In this document: in pieces, positions 8,753-17,480 of the stretch | Numbering within the stretch: position 1 is the stretch's first letter | How the letters are laid out: each line of letters opens with the position of its first letter | NCBI RefSeq assembly: GCF_000153465.1 | Contig: NZ_CH672387.1 | Span: 3,526,608 to 3,590,607, forward strand | DNA from: Aurantimonas manganoxydans SI85-9A1 | Lineage (GTDB): Bacteria; Pseudomonadota; Alphaproteobacteria; Rhizobiales; Rhizobiaceae | Length of the DNA: 64,000 nucleotides | Reading direction: 5' to 3' | Program-made: the position numbers and the translations under genes | The notes under the pieces: model-generated | What the model saw: only the letters and a program-made list of their open reading frames with translations | The model's database searches: none | What the model was told of the DNA's origin: nothing

Positions 8753-10395
8753 GCGTCGACGAACCTCCCCTTCTGGGCGAACAGGCCGCGCGGCCGTTTC
8801 TGGATGAAGAGGATGATCAGGACGAGCACGATGATCTTGCCGAGAACGGCGCCGGCATAGGGTTCGAGGAACTTGTTCAGGACGCCGAGGCTCATCGCCC
8901 CGACCAGCGTGCCCCACAGATTGCCGACCCCGCCGAACACCACGACCATGAAGCTATCGATAATGTAGCCCTGGCCGAGGCTCGGCGAGACATTGTCGAT
9001 CTGGCTGAGCGCGACGCCGGCGACGCCGGCGATGCCGGAGCCGAGCGCGAAGGTCATGGCGTCGACCCACGGGGTGCGGATGCCCATGGCCGAAGCCATC
9101 TTGCGGTTCTGGGTGACGGCGCGCATCTGCAGGCCGAGCGGCGTGCGGTTGAGGACGGCAAGCAGCGCCAGGAAGACGACCAGCGCGAAGACGATGATCC
9201 ACAGCCGGTTCCAGGTGACCGACATCAGCCCGACATCGAAGGCGCCGGACATCCAGTCGGGATTGCCGACCTCGCGATTGGTCGGGCCGAAGACGGTGCG
9301 CACCGCCTGCTGCAGGATCAGCGAGACGCCGAAGGTCGCCAGCAGCGTTTCCAGCGGCCGGCCGTAGAGAAAGCGGATCAGGCCGCGCTCCATGACCAGC
9401 CCGGCGAAGCCGGAGACGAGGAAGGCCAGCGGTAGTGCAATGGTCAGCGACCAGGGAAACAGCCAGGGCGCCGAGCCGCGGATCGCCTCCTGCACCACGA
9501 AGGTCGTGTAGGCGCCCAGCATGACCATCTCGCCATGGGCCATGTTGATGACCCCCATCACACCGAAGGTGATGGCCAGCCCGATAGCCGCGAGCAGTAG
9601 CACTGAGCCGAGCGACAGGCCGTACCAGACATTCTGCATCTGGTTCCAGAAGGCGATGTTGGCCTCGATGCCGGCGATGGATTCACGCGCCACCTCGCGG
9701 GCCACCGGATCGTCGGTGGCATCGGCAAAGGTGCGCAGCATGTTCAGCGCCTCGCGGTCGCCGCGCGACTGCAGCACCTTGGCGGCTTCGGCCTTCTCGA
9801 CGGCCGGGCGGTCCGAGGCGAGGATCGCGGCGGCGCGCGCCTCTTCCAGCCGTGCCAGGACACCCGCGTCGGTCTCGGCGGCAATCGCAGCTTCCAGCGG
9901 CGCGATCATCTCGGGGTCGGCGTCGGAGAACACGGTACTGGCGGCCCGCATCCGCTGGGCCGGATCGGCGGCGCGCAGGGTCAGGGTGCCGAGGGCGGCG
10001 GTGACCGCGTTGCGGATCGAATTCTTGATGCGGACCTTGGTGACGTCTGCCTTGGCTACGGTGCCGGCGGCCTCGCCGGTAACCGGATCGGTGAGGACCA
10101 ACTCGTCGCCGCGCGCCGCGCCGACGAAGACGGCCTCGTCGCTCTTGCGCCAGTAGAGGTCGCCGTCACGCAGGGCCTTGAGTGCGGGCGCCAGGGCCGC
10201 ATCGCCGCTGGCCGCCGCTTCCGCGATCACCGCCTCGGTCTTGCCGAAGCTCTGCTTGCCGCCGAGTTTCTGGACGATCGTGGCCGGGTCAGCGTCTTGG
10301 GCCCATGCCGGCTGCGCCGCCATAAGTCCGGCCGCCAGCAGGAGACCCGCGACCAGCATGAGACCGGTCCGGCATCGCTCGAAGAACTGTTGCAT
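8749..10395 (-). CDS. urtB: Urea ABC transporter permease UrtB
   Basis: 548 residues, with AGGTGG upstream of the ATG at 10395. As in other UrtB proteins, a signal sequence (to about residue 33) and a ~210-residue periplasmic N-terminal domain with helical repeats precede the LivH-like permease domain. The permease part contains Gly-Val-Ile-Asn-Met-Ala-His-Gly-Glu-Met-Val-Met-Leu-Gly-Ala-Tyr and Gln-Asn-Arg-Lys-Met-Ala-Ser-Ala-Met-Gly-Ile, both typical of UrtB. A 92-bp gap with a strong hairpin separates it from urtA, probably adjusting expression relative to the binding protein. Confidence 0.94.
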   Translation of the reverse strand: MQQFFERCRTGLMLVAGLLLAAGLMAAQPAWAQDADPATIVQKLGGKQSFGKTEAVIAEAAASGDAALAPALKALRDGDLYWRKSDEAVFVGAARGDELVLTDPVTGEAAGTVAKADVTKVRIKNSIRNAVTAALGTLTLRAADPAQRMRAASTVFSDADPEMIAPLEAAIAAETDAGVLARLEEARAAAILASDRPAVEKAEAAKVLQSRGDREALNMLRTFADATDDPVAREVARESIAGIEANIAFWNQMQNVWYGLSLGSVLLLAAIGLAITFGVMGVINMAHGEMVMLGAYTTFVVQEAIRGSAPWLFPWSLTIALPLAFLVSGFAGLVMERGLIRFLYGRPLETLLATFGVSLILQQAVRTVFGPTNREVGNPDWMSGAFDVGLMSVTWNRLWIIVFALVVFLALLAVLNRTPLGLQMRAVTQNRKMASAMGIRTPWVDAMTFALGSGIAGVAGVALSQIDNVSPSLGQGYIIDSFMVVVFGGVGNLWGTLVGAMSLGVLNKFLEPYAGAVLGKIIVLVLIILFIQKRPRGLFAQKGRFVDA

Positions 10396-10423
10396 CACAT
10401 CCCACCTGAGGGCCGCTGGGGAC

Positions 10424-10448
10424 GGGGACGGTCGCCTGGACCGCCCCC
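10424..10448 (-). promoter_or_regulatory. Intercistronic hairpin between urtA and urtB
   Basis: On the transcribed (minus-strand) sense, GGGGGCGGTC and GACCGTCCCC form a 10-bp stem with one G-U wobble and a 5-nt loop. No U-run follows, so it is not a simple terminator. Position between the abundant binding-protein gene and the permease genes suggests a stabilising or attenuating role. Confidence 0.6.
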
Positions 10449-10487
10449 GCCGGGTTCGTCTTGGGAGGACGAAGGTGTCGGATCCGC

Positions 10488-11801
10488 TTACTTGGCTTCC
10501 GCCGAAGCGCCGCCGCAGGTCTTGGTCTCGGTGTTGTAGTTCCCGCAATTGATCGGGTCGGTCCAGTCGGCGGTCAGCTTCTTGGATTCCGGCAGGAAGT
10601 CGGACCAGGCGTCGCCCGGCACCAGTTCCTCGGTCTCCGAGACGATGTCGAACTGGCCCTCGTCGTTGATCTCGCCGATCAGCACGGGCTTGGTGATGTG
10701 GTGGTTGGCCAACATGGTGGACATGCCGCCGGTGAGGTTCGGCACCTCGACGCCCGGCAGGGCGGCGATGACCGCATCGGCCTCGGTCGTGCCGGCGGCC
10801 TCGACCGCCTTCACCCACATGTTGAAGCCGATATAGTGGGCTTCCATCGGGTCATTGGTGACGCGCTTGTCGTCGCCGATGAAGGTCTTCCACTTCTCGA
10901 TGAACTCGGCATTCTCGGGCGTATCGACCGACTGGAAGTAGTTCCAGGCGGCGAGATGGCCCACCAGCGGCCCGGTGTCGATGCCGGCCAGTTCTTCCTC
11001 GCCGACGGAGAAGGCGACGACCGGAATGTCGGTCGCGGCGATGCCCTGGTTGGCGAGTTCCTTGTAGAACGGCACGTTGGCGTCGCCGTTCACAGTCGAG
11101 ACAACGGCGGTCTTCTTGCCGGTCGAGCCGAATTCCTTGATGGCCGACACTTCGGTCTGCCAGTCGGAGAAACCGAAGGGCGTATAGTTGACCTTGATGT
11201 CCTCGGCGGCGACGCCCTTGTCCTTGAGATACTGCTCGAGGATCTTGTTGGTGGTGCGCGGATAGACGTAGTCGGTACCTTCCAGCACCCAGCGCTCGAC
11301 GCCTTCCTCCATCAGATAGTCGACGGCGGGGATCGCCTGCTGGTTGGGCGCGGCACCGGTGTAGAAAATGTTACGTGAGGATTCCTCCCCCTCGTACTGG
11401 ACCGGGTAGAAGACGACCGTGTTGAGCTCTTCGGCCACCGGCAGGATCGATTTGCGCGACACCGAGGTCCAGCAGCAGAACACCGCCGCGACATCCTGGG
11501 CCGAGACGAGGTCGCGCATCTTCTCGGCGAAGAGCGGCCAGTCGGAAGCCGGGTCGACCACGACACCTTCGAGCGGACGCCCGAGCAGACCGCCCTTGGC
11601 GTTCTGCTCCTCGATGAGCATCAGCATGGCGTCCTTCAGGGTGGTCTCGGAAATCGCCATCGTGCCCGACAGCGAATGCAGGATGCCGACCTTGATCGGA
11701 TCGCCGGACGGCGCGTCCTGCGCCACGGCACCGGTCAGTGCGACGCCGCTCATCGCGGTCGCGGCGACGGCGCCACGAAGCCAATTGATAGGTGATGTCA
11801 T
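10488..11801 (-). CDS. urtA: Urea ABC transporter substrate-binding protein UrtA
   Basis: 437 residues, with GGAGAG 6 nt before the ATG. Signal peptide to about residue 27 (Ala-Val-Ala-Gln). The mature protein carries UrtA hallmarks: Lys-Val-Gly-Ile-Leu-His-Ser-Leu-Ser-Gly-Thr-Met-Ala-Ile-Ser, Phe-Cys-Cys-Trp-Thr-Ser-Val-Ser-Arg-Lys, Tyr-Pro-Val-Gln-Tyr-Glu-Gly-Glu-Glu, and the C-terminal Cys-x8-Cys. It delivers urea to UrtBC. First gene of the operon; the upstream region contains two tight inverted repeats that may be operators. Nitrogen control is the usual mode in this family but I see no convincing sigma-54 box. Confidence 0.96.
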   Translation of the reverse strand: MTSPINWLRGAVAATAMSGVALTGAVAQDAPSGDPIKVGILHSLSGTMAISETTLKDAMLMLIEEQNAKGGLLGRPLEGVVVDPASDWPLFAEKMRDLVSAQDVAAVFCCWTSVSRKSILPVAEELNTVVFYPVQYEGEESSRNIFYTGAAPNQQAIPAVDYLMEEGVERWVLEGTDYVYPRTTNKILEQYLKDKGVAAEDIKVNYTPFGFSDWQTEVSAIKEFGSTGKKTAVVSTVNGDANVPFYKELANQGIAATDIPVVAFSVGEEELAGIDTGPLVGHLAAWNYFQSVDTPENAEFIEKWKTFIGDDKRVTNDPMEAHYIGFNMWVKAVEAAGTTEADAVIAALPGVEVPNLTGGMSTMLANHHITKPVLIGEINDEGQFDIVSETEELVPGDAWSDFLPESKKLTADWTDPINCGNYNTETKTCGGASAEAK

Positions 11802-11946
11802 TCACGCTCTCCAGTTGACAGGTCCCGCTCTCAGCGACGGGCTCCGGTCACACAGGGAGCAATCCCCGTGCCAGACTGGTGATGAGCGAAGGACAGGCGG
11901 CGAACGCGGCCATCCGGCCGGTGGAGCCATTGGTAGAGCGACAAGC

Positions 11947-11971
11947 CTGACCTAGGGTCAGATCAAATCTG
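11947..11971. promoter_or_regulatory. Two overlapping inverted repeats upstream of urtA
   Basis: CTGACC-TAG-GGTCAG (11947-11961) and CAGAT-CAA-ATCTG (11959-11971) are both perfect and share three bases. They lie about 150 bp before the urtA start at the edge of the only AT-rich patch in the interval (11960-12003). Likely operator sites for a dimeric regulator of urea transport. Confidence 0.45.
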
Positions 11972-12048
11972 CCCATAATTTATTCAATGCCCACAAATTC
12001 ATCGCAGTGAGCAGCGCGGCAGCAGCGCGGATCTGATGCGCTGTCCGC

Positions 12049-12255
12049 TCAGATCGCTTCCTTGCGATCTTCCGGCCAGTGGCACTTCCAGCTCTTGATC
12101 GTCCATTGCGGATGATCGCCTGCCCAGGCCGCGACATAGGGCGTCGACAGCATCATGCATTGCGCCAGCGAGCCGCGGCTCTGGTAGGTCAGCCGCTCTT
12201 CCCGGCAGCTCGACGGGTCGCTCACCATGCAGATGGTCAAGATCAGGTCAATCAT
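12049..12255 (-). CDS. Small cysteine-containing protein, unknown function
   Basis: 68 residues with a purine-rich AGGAAGGAAA upstream. Four cysteines (Ile-Cys-Met, Ser-Cys-Arg, Gln-Cys-Met, Lys-Cys-His) and a Trp-Thr-Ile-Lys-Ser-Trp-Lys-Cys-His-Trp C-terminal block suggest a compact fold with disulfides or a bound metal. The N-terminal Ile-Asp-Leu-Ile-Leu-Thr-Ile-Cys is hydrophobic but short for a signal peptide. It lies 168 bp downstream of fhcC on the same strand. Proteins of this look are common in Rhizobiales genomes, but I cannot name a function. Confidence 0.6.
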   Translation of the reverse strand: MIDLILTICMVSDPSSCREERLTYQSRGSLAQCMMLSTPYVAAWAGDHPQWTIKSWKCHWPEDRKEAI

Positions 12256-12422
12256 CGTCTCGGCCGTTTCCTTCCTGGGGGATCCGACGGTGCCCGGTCG
12301 AACTGGATACGCTCTTCACATACGCAGCGATGCTGCATCCGGATGCAGAGCTAGCGGCGCATCCTGGCAAGTCAGCAGAGCGGTGGCGCCGTGTCGCATG
12401 GCAATCGTGCAGTCTCGCCGAT

Positions 12423-13232
12423 TCACAACGGCAGGAAGATCTCGCCCATACCGAGCACCGCCGTGTCGCCGCCGAGCCGCCGCATGGGGGCGCCATCGAA
12501 GGGCACCGGACCGGCGGGTCCGGCGGCGATATCCCGGGCCATCAACTTCAGGATCAGGAGGTCGGCCGGACCGTTGTCGAGGAAGGTCGGCGACAGGCGC
12601 TCGACCCCGCCGGGCAGGATCAGCGTGCCACGCTTCATCATGCGGCCGGGAACGCCCGCGGCGCGGCCGCCGGCGATCAGCGTGCCTGCGATCATCCGGC
12701 TGGCGGCATTGGCGCCGAGTGCGCCCGCGACGACGATGGTGCCGCGCCGCATGCGATCAGCCGCCCGTTCGCCGGCCGCGCCGCCGACACGGATCGTGCC
12801 GCCCGACATGCCCGCCATCTCGCCGGCCAGCGGACCGCCGAGAAAATCGCCCGCATCGCCCTCGATGCGCAGCTCGCCGCCGCTCATGGCCGAACCGGCG
12901 AAGCCGCCGGCCGAGCCCGTCACAGTCAGCCGTCCGCCGCTCATCACCCGGCCGATCCGCCAGCCGGCATCGCCCTCGACATGGATCTCGCCGCCGTCGA
13001 GCCCCTCGCCGATCCGGTCGAAGCGCTGCGAGCCGCCCTCGAAGCGCAATTGCGCCGGATCGTCGCCCGACACGTCGAAGAGGTCGCCGACCGTGACCAG
13101 CCAGCGGGTCGTGCCGATCGGCAGGGAGGCGATCTGCGCAATGGTGAGACCGGCAAGGCGCGACGGGATCAGGGCCGCCAGGTCGATGCGCTGGTCCGGC
13201 TCGGCCCGCTTGCGGAAGGTGAGCCCGCTCAT
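12423..13232 (-). CDS. fhcC: Formyltransferase/hydrolase complex subunit C
   Basis: 269 residues from the ATG at 13232, which overlaps the fhcD stop (ATGA). The middle and C-terminal parts are the repeated Gly-x-Ile/Leu-x-Val-x-Gly-x-Ala/Asp-Gly units of the FwdC/GXGXG beta-helix, also found in the C-terminal domain of glutamate synthase. FhcC is a structural subunit of the Fhc complex, which releases formate from formyl-H4MPT through methanofuran. Last gene of the fhcB-A-D-C run. Confidence 0.94.
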   Translation of the reverse strand: MSGLTFRKRAEPDQRIDLAALIPSRLAGLTIAQIASLPIGTTRWLVTVGDLFDVSGDDPAQLRFEGGSQRFDRIGEGLDGGEIHVEGDAGWRIGRVMSGGRLTVTGSAGGFAGSAMSGGELRIEGDAGDFLGGPLAGEMAGMSGGTIRVGGAAGERAADRMRRGTIVVAGALGANAASRMIAGTLIAGGRAAGVPGRMMKRGTLILPGGVERLSPTFLDNGPADLLILKLMARDIAAGPAGPVPFDGAPMRRLGGDTAVLGMGEIFLPL

Positions 13233-14164
13233 GGCGCCAGCTCCTTCAGATGGAAGTGATGCGGTCCGAGATTGCCGCCGTAATTGCCGGCGCCGATCCG
13301 CAAGGCGCCCTTGTCGGGCCCCAGATCGACCGCCGCCTTCAGCCCGGCGCGCATGGCATCGGCCACGGCCTGGCTCGACAGGCCGTCGATGACGATCTCC
13401 AGCACCGAACCGATATCGGGGGTCAGAGCCGATGGGGTGACGCCCTTCAGGGTCGGGCAATAGGCATCGTTGGTGGAGGCCATCATGCCCTTGTACTTGC
13501 CGCCGACCTTGGAGCCGGAGCGCACGATTCCCCCGGGAAACGGCATGATCGCGCCGGGCACGTCGCGCATCGCCTCGAGCGCCGCCTCGGCCGCCGCCAG
13601 CGCCTGTGCGCTGGTGCGGGCCATGAACAGCAGATTGCCGCCGCCCACGCCGTCGCCGGTCATGCCGGTCGTCGCCTCGCAGAGGAATTCGCCCTCCATC
13701 ACCGGCATGCGCCAGAAATGCCGGCCGGAGAATTTCTTAGAGATCTGCCAGCCGTCGGCGAAATAGCGGATGGCCGAGCCGAGATCGATCTGCGTCTCGC
13801 TGTCGAAATCGGCGTAGCAGGCCGAGGACGGGCTGGTGAGAATGCACTGGCCGAGCCGGGTCCCGAGTTGCTTGGCGAGGCCGTCCTTATCCATCGAGAA
13901 CAGGAGAATGCGCACGCCCGGCCGCCCGTCGCGGGTCTCGCTCGCCGGCACGACGCGGTCGATGCCGGCCTCGCAGCCGCAGGCGATCACCGAGGTGGCG
14001 AAACCGGTGAAGGAGCGCGCGGCCTCCATCGCCCATTTCTCCGAATCGGCGGTGACCTGGATGGCCGTTCCGCTCATCGGAAACGCCTCGGCGAAGGTGT
14101 CGTCGATGACGACGCCATTGCGGGTCATCGCCGTGGACGGCGCGTCCTGTGTCACGTCCGGCAT
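13229..14164 (-). CDS. fhcD: Formylmethanofuran:H4MPT formyltransferase subunit
   Basis: 311 residues. The start at 14164 lies 13 nt inside the end of fhcA. Homologue of archaeal Ftr: it contains Phe-Pro-Met-Ser-Gly-Thr-Ala-Ile near residue 28, Gly-Cys-Glu-Ala-Gly-Ile, and Gly-Ser-Lys-Val-Gly-Gly-Lys-Tyr-Lys near the C-terminal third, and ends with the usual His-Phe-His-Leu-Lys-Glu-Leu. It moves the formyl group from H4MPT to methanofuran. Tight overlaps on both sides indicate coupled translation of the complex. Confidence 0.96.
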   Translation of the reverse strand: MPDVTQDAPSTAMTRNGVVIDDTFAEAFPMSGTAIQVTADSEKWAMEAARSFTGFATSVIACGCEAGIDRVVPASETRDGRPGVRILLFSMDKDGLAKQLGTRLGQCILTSPSSACYADFDSETQIDLGSAIRYFADGWQISKKFSGRHFWRMPVMEGEFLCEATTGMTGDGVGGGNLLFMARTSAQALAAAEAALEAMRDVPGAIMPFPGGIVRSGSKVGGKYKGMMASTNDAYCPTLKGVTPSALTPDIGSVLEIVIDGLSSQAVADAMRAGLKAAVDLGPDKGALRIGAGNYGGNLGPHHFHLKELAP

Positions 14165-15792
14165 GGCATCACCTTGAACGGATCCTCTTGGCCGATGGCG
14201 AAGTCCGGCACTTCGAACCAGCGCGACGGCAAACCGAAGCGTTCGTCGAAATAGCGGTCGAGGCGCCTGGCCATCGCCTTGTCCGCTTCGGGCCGGACCG
14301 TCAGGGTGCGGCCCTTGGTGCGGTTGACGACGGTGCCGTCCTTCACCACCAGCGTCCCGTCCTTGAAGACATAGGCCGCGCGGCCGAACATCTCGGCCTT
14401 GTCGTGGCCCGGTCGGTAGATCGCCACGTCGCCGACGGCCCCTGCCCCCAGATGGCCGCGATCGGACGTTCCGAGCAGGCGGGCCGGGGCGGCGCGGGTC
14501 ATCGTCGCGATCTCCCGCAGCGTGTATTCGCGGGTGATCTCCGGCAGGCTGGTCATCCGCACCACCGATTTCGGCAACGCGTCGAGCCAGAGCTGGCGCA
14601 CTCCCCGGTCCATCAGCAGCGCGAAGATGTCCGGGTAGCTGGTGAACGGCGCGCCATTGGGATGGTCGGTGGTGAAGAACACCCGCGACGGGTCCTCGAT
14701 CAGGAGGAACAGCTCCAGCCCGATCGCCCATTGCAGCGCGTTGAAGAAGCTCTTCTGCTTGTATTCCATTGGCACCACGCCGCCGCCATTGGCCTCGTGG
14801 TCGAAGATGATCGTCTTGCCGGGGCTGGCCTGCGGCCGGCCGGCGAACTGGCGCATCTCGTCCGAGGAGATCGTCACGGTCTGGCCGAACATCACCTGGC
14901 CGATATCGACGGTGACCTCCGGCGTCCGGTTGACGAGATCCGCCAGCCGCTGCCCGACGGAGGAAAAGCCGCGCTTGCCCTCGGTGCCGTAGCCGTAGAA
15001 CTGGATGTGGGCGAGATGCATCGGCAGGCCCTCGGCCGCGCCGATGGTCGCCTCGGCCGACGAGGCGGAATCGCCGGGCACCCCGAGATTGTTGCAATGG
15101 ACATGCAGCGGATGCGGGATGCCGAGCCCGTTCACCGCGCCCTGCAGCGTCTTGACGATCCGGCGCGACGACACGCCGTAATCGGGCACGATGTCGTCGA
15201 AGTCGAACTTGCGGACATTCTCCTTGAAGGCCGCGGAGCCGCCGGCATTGATGCATTTGACGCCGAGCGCCCGCGACGCCGAGACAGTCCAGGCGACATA
15301 GTCGGCGATGGCGCTCTCGCTCTCGCCGTCGCGGATCATCGCCATCAGGAAATCGTCATTGCCGAGGACGACGAGCGTCGCCTTGTCGATGATCGGGATG
15401 TCGGCGAGTTCGAGATGGGAATGCAGCGCCGAGGACGGCGCCATGGCGGGCTCGACCACGGTGGTGAAACCCATTTCGGCGTAGCGCAGGCCGGTTTCCT
15501 CGGTGGTCCAGCCGACCTTGGACAGGCCGGTTGCGTCCGGCCGGGACTGGAAGGCCCGGTGATATTCCGGCAGCAGCAGCCGCGCCGTGTTCACGTGCCC
15601 GCTGGCGATGTGGGAGTGGATGTCGATGGCGCCCGCCATGACGACCAGCCCCTTGCAGTCGATCGTCTCGTCGGGCCGGCGCCCATCCGTCGGCGCATCG
15701 ACGACGACGCCGTCGGCGAGATACAGATCCCCCACCGCGTCCCGGTCGTTGGCCGGGTCGACGACATGGCCGTTCTTCAAATGCGTCAGCAT
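14152..15792 (-). CDS. fhcA: Formylmethanofuran hydrolase subunit A
   Basis: 546 residues from the ATG at 15792. Amidohydrolase fold with the metal-binding Asp-Ile-His-Ser-His-Ile-Ala-Ser-Gly near residue 58, and later Ala-His-Ile-Gln-Phe-Tyr-Gly-Tyr-Gly and Phe-Phe-Thr-Thr-Asp-His-Pro-Asn-Gly with further ligands. FhcA (FwdA/FmdA) hydrolyses formylmethanofuran to formate in the bacterial complex. The frame continues open upstream but only this start precedes the conserved Leu-Lys-Asn-Gly-His-Val-Val-Asp-Pro. Confidence 0.96.
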   Translation of the reverse strand: MLTHLKNGHVVDPANDRDAVGDLYLADGVVVDAPTDGRRPDETIDCKGLVVMAGAIDIHSHIASGHVNTARLLLPEYHRAFQSRPDATGLSKVGWTTEETGLRYAEMGFTTVVEPAMAPSSALHSHLELADIPIIDKATLVVLGNDDFLMAMIRDGESESAIADYVAWTVSASRALGVKCINAGGSAAFKENVRKFDFDDIVPDYGVSSRRIVKTLQGAVNGLGIPHPLHVHCNNLGVPGDSASSAEATIGAAEGLPMHLAHIQFYGYGTEGKRGFSSVGQRLADLVNRTPEVTVDIGQVMFGQTVTISSDEMRQFAGRPQASPGKTIIFDHEANGGGVVPMEYKQKSFFNALQWAIGLELFLLIEDPSRVFFTTDHPNGAPFTSYPDIFALLMDRGVRQLWLDALPKSVVRMTSLPEITREYTLREIATMTRAAPARLLGTSDRGHLGAGAVGDVAIYRPGHDKAEMFGRAAYVFKDGTLVVKDGTVVNRTKGRTLTVRPEADKAMARRLDRYFDERFGLPSRWFEVPDFAIGQEDPFKVMPCRT

Positions 15793-15817
15793 GCAGACGC
15801 CCCTTTCCGTCCGACGA

Positions 15818-16963
15818 TCATGCTGCCGCTTCCGTCGTCGTCTGTCCCAGATGCGCGGCGATCGCCGCAAGGACGGCCGCCGCCGTCATGCGCCCGCCGG
15901 CGTCCTCGCCCGCCTGCGATGCCGCGACCGGCACGAAGCCGCCGAAGCCATTGTCGTAGAGGACGCTGTCGTGATCGCGGCCGGCCGTCGCCACGGCGAA
16001 GGCGATCTTCGGCGGATGGGTCCAGTCGGTCGCCTCGCCGCACAGCGCGACAACCGGCACGGTCGCCGACCACTCCGGTTCGGTCTCGTCCTGGCCGTCC
16101 AGCGCGGCGAGATGCACCACCAGATCCGCCTCGCCGTCGGCGATCAGCCGCTCGCCGCGATACAGATGCGGATCGTGGTCGGGGTAGCCGCGACCGAAAC
16201 CGCTGCGCAGCGGAAATCCGGTCGCCCAAGTGGTCGCCTGCGCGGCAGCAAAGGCCTGGTCGGCGCGCAGCATCGGCAGGCTGGTGAAACGGGTCTCGAC
16301 GTTCAGGTCGAAGACCAGGCCGGCCAACATCTCGATGGTGAGGCTGTCGAGGCTGGCCGGCGCGAAGATGGCGCAGCCGAACGCCGCCTCCTTCAGCCAT
16401 TCGGCGACGAATTGCACAGTTGGCACCGGCAGCGGTCCGGCGCCGTGCCGGTGCCCGGCCAACTCGGCGCGGATCGCCGACAGCGCGTCGAGGAGATCCT
16501 CGCCGGCGCAGTTGACGCCGTGCAGCGTGACCGATTCCGGCAGGTCCGGCACGTCGTCGCCGGCGCCCAGCCACAGGATCTGGCGCTCGACGCCCCGGGT
16601 CGCTTTGCCGAGATCAGGCGTCTCGTCGAACAGATAATCCGGCATGTCCGGCGCGTCTTCGAAGGCGTCGTCACCGACCACCAGCACGCGGTCGGCGCGG
16701 CGCCGGACCTCGGACGGTGCGGCCAGCATCATGCCGCTGTCACGCATCGCCGAGATCAGCGGATAGATGCCCTTCGAGGCGGCATGATCGATCGCCCCGC
16801 CGGCGATCTGCGCCAGGGCAACCGCGGCCTTGATGCCTGCGACATCGGTCGAGAGTCCGGTCACGAGAGGCAGGCGGCTTCGGCCGATCAGCTCCGCCGC
16901 TGCGGACACAGCCTCCTGTGTGGACGCCGGTTGCCCGTCGATCCATGCGTTCTGCAAAACCAT
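15818..16963 (-). CDS. fhcB: Formyltransferase/hydrolase complex subunit B
   Basis: 381 residues if started at the ATG at 16963; an in-frame start 24 bp upstream is also possible. Related to FwdB, the formate-dehydrogenase-like subunit of the archaeal complex, as seen from Leu-Pro-Leu-Val-Thr-Gly-Leu-Ser-Thr-Asp-Val-Ala-Gly and the Arg-Arg-Arg-Ala-Asp-Arg-Val-Leu-Val-Val-Gly-Asp segment. As in other methylotrophs it is short and shows no N-terminal Fe-S cysteine cluster, so it is probably non-redox. First fhc gene after the pterin dehydratase. Confidence 0.92.
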   Translation of the reverse strand: MVLQNAWIDGQPASTQEAVSAAAELIGRSRLPLVTGLSTDVAGIKAAVALAQIAGGAIDHAASKGIYPLISAMRDSGMMLAAPSEVRRRADRVLVVGDDAFEDAPDMPDYLFDETPDLGKATRGVERQILWLGAGDDVPDLPESVTLHGVNCAGEDLLDALSAIRAELAGHRHGAGPLPVPTVQFVAEWLKEAAFGCAIFAPASLDSLTIEMLAGLVFDLNVETRFTSLPMLRADQAFAAAQATTWATGFPLRSGFGRGYPDHDPHLYRGERLIADGEADLVVHLAALDGQDETEPEWSATVPVVALCGEATDWTHPPKIAFAVATAGRDHDSVLYDNGFGGFVPVAASQAGEDAGGRMTAAAVLAAIAAHLGQTTTEAAA

Positions 16964-17030
16964 TCGCTTTCTGTGCCCGTGATGCAAACTACAGCCTTGG
17001 CGGCGAAGATCAAATCCCTGCCGGCAGGTC

Positions 17031-17402
17031 TCAGCTCTTGTCGTATTTGATATAGGCGAAGCGCGGATCGTCCGGCGTGCCCGACAGCGGCCCGTCCTCC
17101 TTGCCCGGCTGCCACATGACCACCTGCTCGATCATCTTGGCGAGGGCGAAGTCCGAATCGGTGATCCCCTTCGCGGCGTGATTCACCAGCCGCACCTCGA
17201 CCCAGGCGTAGGACGCGGTGATGTCGGGATGGTGGAATGCAGCCTCGGCGAGATGGCCGACGGCGTTGATCACCATCAGCGTGCCCTTCCAGCCCGCGGT
17301 CTTGTAGGTGCGGCGGATCCAGCCGTCCTCGAGCCGCCATGTGGGCAGCTCCGTTTCCAGTCGCTTGGTCACCTCGGCGTCGGAATAGGTCTTCGCTGCC
17401 AT
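17031..17402 (-). CDS. Pterin-4a-carbinolamine dehydratase family protein
   Basis: 123 residues with a strong GGAGGAG 6-9 nt before the ATG at 17402. The DCoH signature is present: Ala-Phe-His-His-Pro-Asp-Ile near the middle and Val-Asn-His-Ala-Ala-Lys-Gly-Ile-Thr-Asp-Ser-Asp. Pterin dehydratases of this type recur in bacterial H4MPT islands, where a role in pterin cofactor synthesis or repair has been proposed; recycling after aromatic amino acid hydroxylation is the alternative. It precedes fhcB by 67 bp and faces mptG across a 78-bp divergent promoter region. Confidence 0.88.
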   Translation of the reverse strand: MAAKTYSDAEVTKRLETELPTWRLEDGWIRRTYKTAGWKGTLMVINAVGHLAEAAFHHPDITASYAWVEVRLVNHAAKGITDSDFALAKMIEQVVMWQPGKEDGPLSGTPDDPRFAYIKYDKS

Positions 17403-17480
17403 GGTTTCTCCTCCACTACGCTTGCGCCATCGGTATTCGCCGCAATAATAGGGTGCGGGCACGCAAGTTCAGGGGACAAA

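Noticed and set aside
11802..12048. A sigma-54 promoter for urtA
   Set aside because: Sequences such as GTGGGCATTGAATAAATTATGGGC were compared with the -24/-12 pattern; GG and GC do not occur at the needed spacing.
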